DNA of 64,000 bases from Rebecca billardiae RCC1528 (lineage: Eukaryota > Haptophyta): positions 434,001 to 498,000 of the forward strand of contig OZ251232.1 in the NCBI GenBank assembly GCA_965240325.2. The letters run 5' to 3'. Positions 1 to 10,465 of the stretch are shown piece after piece. Under the pieces are notes generated by a model. The model saw only the letters and a list, made by a program, of their open reading frames with translations. It made no database searches and had not been told where the DNA came from. Both the position numbers and the translations under genes were made by a program. Position 1 is the first letter of the stretch, and each line of letters opens with the position of its first letter.

Positions 1-2127
1 TCTCCGCCTGCCTCGCCGCCGCCGCAGCCCGCCAGAGCCGGCGCCAGCTGCTCGCCGCCGCCACGGCTGGGCGGCGGCGGCGGCAGCGGCGGCTTTGGCG
101 GCGGCGGCGGCGGCGGCGGCTGCGGCGGCGGCTTTGGCGGGTGCGGGTGCGGGTGCGGCTCAGCGGCGGCCGCCTCTCACTGTGCGCCCTCGAGCGCTGC
201 GCCGTGCTCGGCGGGCGCGGCGACGGGCGGCGGCTTCCACCCGCCGCCCGCGCCGCCGCTGCACCCGCCGCCGCCGCCAGCGCCGCCCGTCGCCCGCGCG
301 GCCGCGCCGCAGAGCTGGGGGCACGAGCTGAGCCCCGCAGCGGCCGCGCGCAGCGATGCGTGGGCTTGGGGGCGCGCGAGCGTGTCCGCCCCGCAGGGCG
401 CGGGCGCGGCGCATGGGAGCGGCGCGCGCGGAGGGGAGGCGGGCGGAGGCGCGCTCGCGCGCTCGCCGCCCGCGCTGCTCTCGCCACCAGCGCCCGCGCC
501 GCCCCGCCCGCCGTGGCACCGCGCGCACGCTCACGTGGACTCGCCGGCGGCCGAGCGCGCCGGCTGCGCGCTCGCTCGGCGCGCGGCCGCAGTCGAGGCT
601 GCCGCTCGGAGCGCGGGCGAGACCGGCGGCGCTCCGGAGTGGGGCGTGCGCGAGGCGGCGGGGATGGTGGGAGGGGTCGACCTGGACGCGCTGGCCTGGC
701 TGCTGGGTGTCGCCCCGCCCTTCCGCCGGCGCGACGACGCGTGCGCACCGCACTGCGACGCGGACGCGGCGGCGGCCGGCGGCGCGGCCGCGCGGCCGGC
801 GACGCGCGCCGCCTTCGCTCAGACGGACTCAGACTCCGCCGCCCTGTGCGCTGGCTGCGGCGCGCGCGCGGGCCAAGGCGGCGGCTGTGCGGCGGTGGCG
901 CGGCCGCCGGCGGTGCTCGCCTCGCCCACCGACCACCCCGCGCCGCCCCTCGGCGCCCCCGCCTCGCCGCGCTCGACGGCGGCGGCGCGCTCCTGCCCGC
1001 ACACGCCGCTGAGCGCGCCGCCCTCGGAGCGCGGGCGCGCGCCTCGCTCGGCTGATCGCTCGGCCTCGCGCGCGCGCACGCCGTCGCCGCCGCCGCGGCC
1101 CAAGCCGTACTTCGAGCGGCACTGCTTCGACGACGAGAACGGCCGGCGGCTGTGCGAGCGGCGCGCGTCCGCGCCGATGCTGCTGCCGATCTCGCCGTGC
1201 GGCTGCGCAGGCGCGGCGCCCACGCCACGCGCCCGCGTCGGCGCCAGCGCTGGGCTGCACGCGTGCGGCTCGCCGCCCTCGCAGCCGCGGTGCGCGTCGA
1301 GCCCGCGGCTCCTCTCGCCGCGGCGGCACACGGACGACGACGCGTGCACGCGCAGCGCGCGCACCGCCGCGCCATCGCACCCGCGTGCCACCGCCACGGC
1401 CACGGCCGCCCTCCCGCCCGCCGCCCCCAGCGCATCCGCCAGAGCCGAGCCCGCCGCCGATGCGGCGACGCTCGCCGACGGGCGGTGCGGCGGCGCCAGC
1501 GCCCGCGCTGCCGGCCCCCAGCCGCCGAGCCCCGCGCAGCGCAGCGCGCAGGCGCACAGCCCGCGGCCCGCCCCCGCTGCGTGCGCGCGCCCCGGCCTGC
1601 CCGGCTCGGCCACGGCTGCCGAGCCGGCCGTCGCCACCTCTCTGCGCGCGGTCGAGCTGGCGCTCTTCCGGGCGGCAGCGGACGCGCCGGCACCGGCGTG
1701 CGCGGTCGGCGCGCACGCGGAGCGCGCACTCGCCGGCGCGCGCGCGCGGGGCGAGCGCTCCGATGGCACCAGCTCGGCCTCGGCCGGCTCGGCTGCCGCG
1801 CCAGAGGCCGCTGGCGCAGCGGAGGCGGCGAGCGCGCTCGCTGCCGAGCCGGAGCCCTCGGTGGGCGGCAGCGGCAGCGCTGAGGCGCAGGGGTGGGGCG
1901 CGCTCGTCTCCGCCGTGTTCCCCACGGGCACGGCGGGCGTGGGCGCGCTGGGCTGCAGCCTGGACGGCGCCGGCAGCGGCGCGGACGACGGCGTGCGGAC
2001 TGCGTGCTACGCCCCGCACGCACGCACCCCGCCCCCGCCGCCTCCGCGCCCCCGGCCCGCCGTGCCGCCGAGCGAATCGCCAGCATCCAATCAGTGTGAG
2101 CAGCCTGCCGTCTATAGCGACTACTAG
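1..2127 (+). CDS. C-terminal part of a Pro/Ala/Ser-rich protein, 5' end outside window
   Basis: The first reading frame is open from base 1 to the TAG at 2125-2127, so the gene enters from the left; about 708 residues are visible. No upstream stop exists in the window, and the first usable start codons inside it (such as the GTG at 382) are probably internal. The protein is mostly low-complexity Pro, Ala, Ser, Arg and Gly, starting with a Gly-rich tract. The only dense, non-repetitive segment lies near 1105-1200, with the readable core YFERHCFDDENGRRL followed by a short hydrophobic stretch. I recognise no family. The strong composition makes alternative frames open too; this frame was chosen because it reaches the window edge, contains the least biased segment and ends in a natural stop. 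Introns are possible but not resolvable. Confidence 0.5.
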   Translation, partial: SPPASPPPQPARAGASCSPPPRLGGGGGSGGFGGGGGGGGCGGGFGGCGCGCGSAAAASHCAPSSAAPCSAGAATGGGFHPPPAPPLHPPPPPAPPVARAAAPQSWGHELSPAAAARSDAWAWGRASVSAPQGAGAAHGSGARGGEAGGGALARSPPALLSPPAPAPPRPPWHRAHAHVDSPAAERAGCALARRAAAVEAAARSAGETGGAPEWGVREAAGMVGGVDLDALAWLLGVAPPFRRRDDACAPHCDADAAAAGGAAARPATRAAFAQTDSDSAALCAGCGARAGQGGGCAAVARPPAVLASPTDHPAPPLGAPASPRSTAAARSCPHTPLSAPPSERGRAPRSADRSASRARTPSPPPRPKPYFERHCFDDENGRRLCERRASAPMLLPISPCGCAGAAPTPRARVGASAGLHACGSPPSQPRCASSPRLLSPRRHTDDDACTRSARTAAPSHPRATATATAALPPAAPSASARAEPAADAATLADGRCGGASARAAGPQPPSPAQRSAQAHSPRPAPAACARPGLPGSATAAEPAVATSLRAVELALFRAAADAPAPACAVGAHAERALAGARARGERSDGTSSASAGSAAAPEAAGAAEAASALAAEPEPSVGGSGSAEAQGWGALVSAVFPTGTAGVGALGCSLDGAGSGADDGVRTACYAPHARTPPPPPPRPRPAVPPSESPASNQCEQPAVYSDY

Positions 2128-3094
2128 CTGCGAGCGCCCAGCCTCTGAGAGCTTCCGACTCTTGACGAGTCCGAGACGTGCATGGCAGGGTCACGTCAGC
2201 GGTCTCAGCGGTGCCAGCGGAGGTCTGACGACGGTGCCGCCGCTCACTCAAGCTGTCGTGATCGACTAAGCAGTAAGCTGAGTATAGTGAGTAAATAATA
2301 AGCTCGACTCACAGTCACACCGCTCACGTCCGCTGAGCCTGCCGCCTGAGTCCGCCCCGGCTCGTCCGCTACGTCTACGGACCCGCCGTAGTATCGGCAG
2401 CTATATAGCGGCTGGTATTGCTGCCTGAGACCCTGCACTAGTTTGTTAGTGAGACAGTCGTCGTGCTATTTAGTATTTATAATAATTTATTTTTCGTAGC
2501 GGCTGTGTACCGAGACCGCAGACGCCGGGCGCAGACAGTGTTACGACCGACCCGCGGGACCGCGCCTGACCGTCGCCGATCAGTACTGATCATGATTCGT
2601 GGCCGTGTGATAGTCTGGCGCGCCCAGCCGCCCGCCAAGTCCGTGTAAGTGGCACGCGTGACGCGGTCAAGTGACATGCCGTTACACTCGTGAATCCTGT
2701 TGACTTCCCGGGCGCCGCAAGTGGAAGGACCGGCCGCAATGCGGCCGATCATCAGTGTGCCGGACAACAGTGCTCTGGCCTTTCATTGCGGCTCAGGGCG
2801 GGCGCTCTACTCTCAGCGGAGCAGTGTCTGATAGGCGCGCTACAGGTGCCAGCATCACCGCGGGGCCGCACTAGAAACGGTGAGTAGCCGGCTAGCCGCC
2901 GCGGCCCGCCTCCGGACGCGCGCACGACCGGAGGGGGAGCGACGCGCGCAGACTCGAAGGCGGCGTACCGCACAGGCCGGCTTGCTCGAGCTGGCAGCAA
3001 AGTCGAGCGCACTGGTACCAAGCCGACACCGGCGCGAGCACTGCTCGACGCCTCGACCAAGCTTGTTGCCGGGACGCCGGTCGGGCAGCCGTGA
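2128..3094. other. Intergenic region, no gene seen
   Basis: This stretch has stops in all frames and lower GC than its neighbours. It holds short TA-rich patches near 2270-2310 and 2460-2500 but no recognisable gene, RNA or element. It probably contains the 3' UTR of the left-edge gene. Confidence 0.5.
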
Positions 3095-4148
3095 GAGGCC
3101 ACTCGAGCGACTTCGTGTCTGGCGAGGCAGATCGCGCCAGTGCGTGGCGAGGCAGACGCTCGCCTGCCTCGCCGCTTGGCGAGGCAGCTAAGCTAGTAAC
3201 GCCGCGGCCGAACTTTACGAAAGCCAAATGTCTGCCGGTGCGCCGCCCGTCTTTTGCGCACGGTGACAAGGGCGCGCGAGGGCGCTTCCTCACGATCCCG
3301 AAGAGCGCTGCGCGCGGCGTCGCGTTGGCGGCGGCAGCGGCGCTGGGGTGTATCTTGCCCATTCTGCGTGGCGGCGCGCTCTCATGACGCCTCGGCCGCC
3401 GCCACGCCATGCGCGACCGGGCGTGTCGCCTTCTTGACGGGCAGTGCACACGCCCTTGCAAGCGCACAGCCGTGAAGAGCCGAGAGCGTCCGTCGCGAGC
3501 ACGCCGCCCACGCGGGATGCGTTGCCAGGGCTATTCGTATGACACTGGGTGCTCGCGCTCTGGCATGTGCGAGCCAGGATGACCATGGGTAGCAGCTACG
3601 ATGAGCACTGCTAACCTGCATTTCAGCCGATGACATCCTCTCGTTCAGCGATCTTGACTGCTCTGAACGCATGGCGAACTCGGCGAAGCGCATGCGCAAG
3701 GTGGCTTCGGTGACAGCATAACGCATCCCGCGTGGGCGGCGTGCTCGCGACGGACGCTCTCGGCTCTTCACGGCTGTGCGCTTGCAAGGGCGTGTGCACT
3801 GCCCGTCAAGAAGGCGACACGCCCGGTCGCGCATGGCGTGGCGGCGGCCGAGGCGTCATGAGAGCGCGCCGCCACGCAGAATGGGCAAGATACACCCCAG
3901 CGCCGCTGCCGCCGCCAACGCGACGCCGCGCGCAGCGCTCTTCGGGATCGTGAGGAAGCGCCCTCGCGCGCCCTTGTCACCGTGCGCAAAAGACGGGCGG
4001 CGCACCGGCAGACATTTGGCTTTCGTAAAGTTCGGCCGCGGCTTTACTAGCTTAGCTGCCTCGCCAAGCGGCGAGGCAGGCGAGCGTCTGCCTCGCCACG
4101 CACTGGCGCGATCTGCCTCGCCAGACACGAAGTCGCTCGAGCGGCCTC
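3095..4148. repeat. Large inverted repeat (arms about 430 bp, spacer about 196 bp)
   Basis: The left arm (3095-3523) reappears as its reverse complement at 3720-4148 with only isolated mismatches, for example near 3201 against 4044. The spacer is 3524-3719. Both arms carry several copies of a GGCGAGGCAG-type motif at their outer ends. All small ORFs here are mirror copies of each other, which argues against coding. It could be a foldback/MITE-type element, a hairpin-RNA source, or an assembly palindrome. It ends about 230 bp upstream of the rotatin start codon. Confidence 0.85.
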
Positions 4149-4380
4149 CGTGAGCGAGCGGGAGGGCCTCGACCGCCGCCGTCGCCCGTCTGGACTCCGG
4201 AGCACTGTTCCCGGACCGGACTGCCGTCGACGGGTGCACAAGCTGCGCAAAGACCGTTGGCGCGCTCGAAAGGCGAGCCGACTCAATACCCGAGTCCTCA
4301 GCGCGAGGGGGCGCAGCGCTGGGCACGTGCAGCGCTCGCGCGGCCTCGAGCGAGCACTCCCAACGCAAGGCGCAGCACAG

Positions 4381-5913
4381 ATGGTGCTCCCTGCCGAGCT
4401 GGGGGCGAAGCTCGCCCACCCGCTCCCCGACGTGCGCGCTCGCGCGCTCCACTCCCTCGCCTCGAAGGTGGCGAGCGGTCTGCTCGCCGCCGAAGACTTG
4501 GCGTACGAGCGCGAGCTGCAGGCCTCTCTGCTCGCGCTGCTGGCGGGGGCGGAGCCGTCGGCGAGGCGCGAGGCGGTCGAGCTGATCGCGCGCATCGCCG
4601 AGCACCCGCACGCCGCGAACCAGCTCGGCGCGCTCGGCGCCGTCTCCGCGCTGCACGCGCTCGCTGACGACGACCCGGGCTGCCGCGCGCACGTCGCCGC
4701 CGCGCTCGACCGCCTTTTCCACGTGCCGCGCGAGCTGCCCGCGGCGGCCGCCGGCGCGGCGCCCGGCGAGGCTGCGTTCCGCCGCCAGCTCGAGGCGCTC
4801 GAGCCGCCCACGCTCGCCGAGCTCGAGCCGGCGCACGCGCGGGCGGCGGGCGCGGGCGCGGGCGCGGGCGGTGCGCGCGCGGGCGGCGCGGGCGCGCCGC
4901 GCCGCGCGCGCACCCTGCCGCCGACGCCGGACGAGCTGCCCATCGCGCTGGATGCGAGCGTGATCGAGTCGATCATGCCGGCCCCGCCCAACGCCACCGA
5001 GCTCGCCGCCCTCGCCGAGCTCGGCGGCGCGCTCCAGCTGCCAGACGCGCGCGCGGTGCACGGCGCGCTGGTGACGCTCCGCGTGCGCGCGTGCGCCGAG
5101 CTGCCGCCTCTGGCGTTCCTGCTCGACCGCACGGTGTTCTGCTCGGTGCTGCCGCTGCTGCACTCGACGGGCGAGCCGCTGGTCGAGGAGGCCGCGCTCG
5201 ACGCCCTCCGCGCGCTCTTCGACGCGTGGACGGCCGAGCTGCACTGCGCCGCGGACCCATGCCGCGCGTCCGCGCGCACCGCCGCGCTCGCGCCGCCCGC
5301 CGCGCGCGTGAGCGCGCTCGCCGACGCGCTGTCCGTGGTGGCGCGCGCGGCGTTCGGCGCGCTCGCGCCGCTGCTGCGCGACACGGCGCGGCTGCCCGAC
5401 GCGTGCGCGCTCGCCGCGCTGCTCCTGCCGCTGCTGCCGCGGGGCACGCAGCCGGCCGGCGCCGCCGGCTCGCGCGCGGCCGCGGACGGCGAGGCCGGCG
5501 GCGGCGCGGCGGGCGCGGAGGCGGACGCGTCGTGGGAGCTGGACGCGTCGTGGGAGTTGGAGCAGAGCGGCGTCGGGCCGCCGCTCGAGGCGGTCGAGGC
5601 CGCGCTCCACTTCCACCTCGGCGCGTCCGCGCGCCGCGCCGCGCCCAGTCCGTTCGACCCCGCCGCCGAGCTGCCGTCGGTTGAGGTTTCGGCACTCCTG
5701 CACCTGAGCCTCGGGCTGGCGCGGCTGCTGCCGCCAGCGCTGGCGCCTCGGCTGCTCGGGCCGGCGTGCGCGAGCGTGCTCCGCCACGCCGCGGCGTGCG
5801 CGGCGCTGCACGCCGCCGCGGCGGGCACGGGCGCGCCGGAGGGGCTCGAGCGCGCGCCGGCGGTCGTCGAGGGCGGCTGGCGCGCGCTGGCACGCGGCGA
5901 CGGCGCGAGCGAG

Positions 5914-5946
<33 letters not shown>

Positions 5947-6333
5947 GAGGCGGAGGCGGAGGCCGCGCGCGCGTGCGCGCTGCGCGTGGGCTACGCGCAC
6001 GAGCACATGCACGCCTACCTGCGCGCGCTCGACCCGGCGGCGCTCGAGGCGCTGGGCGAGGCGCGGCGCGCGGCGCGCGCGCTCGACGCGGCGCGCGCGC
6101 TCGCCGCCGAGCCCGCCGGCCTGTGGGCGGCGGGCGCGCGCGCGGCGTCGCCCGCGGCCGTGCGCGCGCGCTGCACGCTGCTCCGCGAATGCCTCGACGC
6201 GCCGCCGGCGCACGCCGCCGGCGCGGGCGCGGGCGCGCTCGCGCACGTCCTCGCGGCTATCCGCGACGTGTGTGCCGCTCGCATCGACGGCGCCGCGCCG
6301 CCGCCGAGCGGCGGCGGCGCTGACGACGGCGGC

Positions 6334-6376
<43 letters not shown>

Positions 6377-9300
6377 AGGCGGAGGCGGCGGCGGCGGCGA
6401 CGGCGGTGGCCGAGCTCGCGCTGAGCGCGCTGCGCGGCGGCGCCTCCGCCCGGCCCGACGTGCGCCGCGCCGCGCTCGTCGTCTTCGTCTCCGCGTGCCG
6501 CCCCGACGCGCCGGACGCCACCGAGCTGCCGCTGCTGCCGGGCCGCGGGCTGGACGGCGTGGCGCACTCGGAGCGTGCGCGCGTCGCACCGCTCGCCGCA
6601 CGGCTGTGCGCGCTCGAAGAAGCGGTCGCGCACGCGCTGGGCACGGCGCTGCGCCCGTCCTCGCAGCCGGCGCGCGCGACGGCGCAGGGCGCGGCGCGGC
6701 TTCAGCAGCAGCATGCCGCCGCCGACCGCGCCGACGTCGACGACGGCGACGACGGCGACGGCGGCGACGGCGGCGACGGCGGCGCGGCCGATCGTTCGGC
6801 CGAGGCCGAGGCGGAGGCCGCGCTGGGTGCGTCGCTGCTCGCCGCCCTGGCGGACGCGCACGCCGCTGCGTCCGCCGGGGCGCTCGGCGGCGCGAGCGAG
6901 CGCGCGGCCGCGCGCGTGTCGCGCGCGCTCGCGCCGCTGCTGCCGATCTTCGAGTCGCTCGCGGCGGGCGGCGGCGGCGCGGCGCGCGGCGGCGCGGAGG
7001 GCGCGCGCGCCGGCCGCGGCACGCCACACGTCGGCGCGCACGCGCAGCTCGCCGCGAGCGCGACGGCCGTCACGCTGTCGCGCGCGTGCGCGCGGCTCGC
7101 GCGCGCCGTCGCGGCGGCCACGCGCGTGCCGCCCGCCGCGCTGGGCCTCGCCGAGGCCGCGCGCGCGCTGTGCGACTCGAGCGTGGCGAGGCAGCGCGCG
7201 GGCGCTCTGATGGCCTCGCGGCGCGTGCCTGGCGGGCTGCCGGCGGCGTGGGCGGCGTGGGCGGGCGCGGGGGCGGGCTCGGACGAGATCAGGGCGCCGT
7301 TCGAGGCGCCGCTGCCGGCGCTGCGCGCGCCGCCCGTCCGCCCGCCCCACGCGCACCGCGCCCCTTCGGCGGGCGCGGACGGCGCCTCGGCCGCCTCCAA
7401 CGCGTCCGCGCTGTGCGCCTTGCTGGCCAACGGCAGGCTGGGTGCCGAGGTGCGCGCGTCCGCCGCGGCGCACCTGCTCGGCGCGGCGCTGGGCGCGGCG
7501 GCGCGGCGCGACGCGGCCGCGGCGGAGGAGGCGGCGCGGCCGCTGCTGCGCGCGCGCGCGCTCGAGGCGGCGCTCGGCGTGCTGGGCGCGCGCGCGGACG
7601 CGGCCGCGGCCGCCGCGCCCGCGCCCGCTGCCTCGGCGGGCGAGGGCGGCGGCGACGCCGCCGCCGCCATCGCGGAGGCGGACGGCGCGGACGGCGCGGA
7701 CGGCGCGGCCGAGCTCGACGGCCTGTGCTGCGCGCTCGTGCGCGCGCTCGCCGCCGCGTCCGCGCGCGCGCGCGCCGCGCTGTGCGGCAGCGCCGAGGCC
7801 CTCGGCTGCCTCGTGCGCACGGCCTTCAGCCCGCGGCCGCGCGTGGCGGCCGAGGCGCGCGCCGCGCTGCTGGCCGTTGTGCTCGACGCGCGCGCGCTCG
7901 GCGCGGACGCGGCGGAGGCGGGCGCCGAGCGCGCGCCGGCCGAGCTGGTCGACCTGACCGCCGCCGAGCCGGGCGGCGGCGGGGCCGCCCCGCGCGCGCC
8001 CGACGCCGACGCCGCCGCCGACGCCGCCGCGCCGCTCGCGCCGTGCGGGTCGCTGCGCGTGCCGCTGCTGCTGCTGCGCGCGCGGCTCTTCGACCTGGGC
8101 CCCTGGGCGGACGCGGCGGCTGAGGCGGCGGGCAGGCCGCGCTCGGCGGAGGCGGACGCGCCCGGCGCGGCGGACGCGCCGCGCGCGCGCGCGCTCGCCG
8201 CCGCGGCGCTCGGCGCGCTCGCCGCTCTGCGTGCGGACGGCGGCGAGGCCGGAGCGCGCGGCGCGGCGGCGGCGGGCGGCGGCGGCGGCGCGGCGCGCGC
8301 CGCCGCCGGCGGCGCGGCCGCTGCGGACGCCGCTTCGCGCGCGCTCGTCGTCGTCGGCGGCGAGGGCGGCGGCGGCGGGCATGGGTCGAGCGAGTGGCAC
8401 GTCGCGGAGGGCCTGCGCCCGCTCCTCGCGCTGCGCGCCGCCGCGGAGGACGCGCTGGGCTCGCTCGAGGCCGCGGGCTCGCACGCGCAGCTGCGCGCGG
8501 CGCTCACGCGACTCCAAGCGCTCGGCGCCGCCTTCGAGGTGGAGGCGGCGGCGGCGGCGACGGCGGGCGCGCTGGGCGGCGGCGCGCGGCGCGCGCCCGC
8601 GCACCCGCGCGCGCACCCGCTGCTCGGCGCGCTCGAGCTGTGCGGCGTGCCGCCCACGCTGTGGCGGCTGTGCACCGTGCTTCCCTCGGGAGAAGACGAC
8701 TGCCGTCTGCTGCTGCGCGCGCTGGCGGTGCTCACGGCCGCGCTCAGCGGGCACGCGCGCGCGGCGGGCTGGGGGGCGACGCCCGGCGCGACGGACATGT
8801 GCGTGCGCGCGCTGCTCGGCGTGTGCACGCACCTCATCGAGGCGGGCGCCGACGCCGCCCCGCCCGCCGCCGAGCCCACCAACGCCGAGGCCGAGGCTGA
8901 GGCAAGGCTCGCGCCGCCGCGCGGCGCCGCGCTGCGCGCCGCGCTGCGTGAAGGCTGCCTGGAGTACGCGCTCGCGCTGGTAGGCTTCGCGCCGCACGCC
9001 GCGCATGCGCTGCTGCGCGCGAGCGCGGGGCCGGCGCGCGCGCCGTTCGCCACGGTGCTGGCGCGCGCGCTGCAGGGCGGCGCGGCGGGTGCCGCGCCCG
9101 CGCACCCGCCGTGCGTGCGCACGCTGCGGCTCGCGCGCGCGTGCGCCGCGCACCTCGCGCGCGGCGCGGACGCGGAGGCGGAGCGACTCGCCGCGCCGCT
9201 GCTGCCGCCGCTGCTCGCGCTCGCGGCGGTGGGCTCGGACGGCGGCGGCGGCGGCAAGGGCGGGTGGCACGCCGCGCTCGGCGCGGGCGCGGCGGGCGGG

Positions 9301-10429
9301 CTCGCCAGCGCCGCGCGCCGCTCAGCGCTCGGCGCCCTCCGCCGCGGCACCGCTGAGTTGGGCGCGCTCGGCGCCCGCGATTGCCTCACGGCGATGGCGT
9401 GCCGCGCGCGCGGCGCGCCGCACGCCGCCGCGCCGGCGGGCGGCAGGGCGGGCGCCGGCGGGCCGGCGCCGGCCGTCGACGAGGCGGGCGCGCACGTCTG
9501 CCCCTCCTTCGGACTGGACGCGCTCGCGGCTGGCGCGTGGCTCCGCGCGGCGGACGCGGCGGCCGAGTCGGCGGGCGCGGCGGAGGCGGCGCGCGGCGAG
9601 CGGCCGCGCGCGCCCGCGCCGGCGGAGGGCGGCGGCTGGCTGATGCGGCTTGCGGCGGACCGCTCGCCCGACGTGCGCGCGGCGGCGTTCGGCTGCGCCG
9701 CGGTCCTCGCCCTGCCGCCGACGCGCGCGCAGCTCGCAGCCGCAGCGCCCGCCATGGGCTCTCTCGCCCTGCGCTCGCTGCTTGAGGGCGCGGCCGCCGA
9801 GCACTACTGCGTGCGCGCGGAGGCGGCGGCCATGCTGGCGCACGCCGCGCTGCCCGCGCGCGCCGCGCCGCCCGCGCGCGCCGCGAAGCCGACGCGTGCC
9901 AAGCCCGGCGGCGGCGGCGGCGGCGGCGGCGTGAGCGCGCGCGTGCCGCTCGCGCGGCGCGACGGCGCGCCGGCGCGCGCGCTGCGCTCTCGCGCGGCGG
10001 CGGGCGACAACTCGCTGCCCGGCCGTGGCGGCGGCGGCGGCGCCAAGGCGGAGGCGAAGCAACAGCCTGCCTCCGCAGCCGCCAGACCGGCCGCGCACGG
10101 CGCGGACGGCGCCGAGCCCAAGATCGGCGCGGCGGAGCGCGACGCCGAGGCGGCGGCGGCGGTGGCGGCGGCGGCGGCGGAGGCGGAGGCGGCTGCGGAG
10201 GCGGAGGCGGAGGCGGAGGCGGAGGCGGAGGCGCGCCACCTGTCTTACAGCGCCATCGACGCGGAGGGCCTGTTGTGGCGCGCGCTGCCTGCGCTGCTCG
10301 ACGACGCGCGCGCGCCGCCGGCGCTCGTGCGCGCGCTGTGCGCGCTCGGGCGCAACGCCATCGCAGACCCCGATGCCGAGCTCGGCGCGGCGCGCGCGCG
10401 GCGCACTTTCGCGCCCGCCCCGCCGGCCG

Positions 10430-10465
<36 letters not shown>

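Noticed and set aside
141-2269. Several other long frames over the left-edge gene
   Set aside because: Highly biased Arg/Ala/Pro frames; only one frame reaches the window edge with a non-repetitive core.
3856-9270. 1,804-codon minus-strand open frame opposite rotatin
   Set aside because: It is an Arg-rich mirror of Ala/Gly-rich rotatin codons, has no domain, and crosses the inverted repeat.
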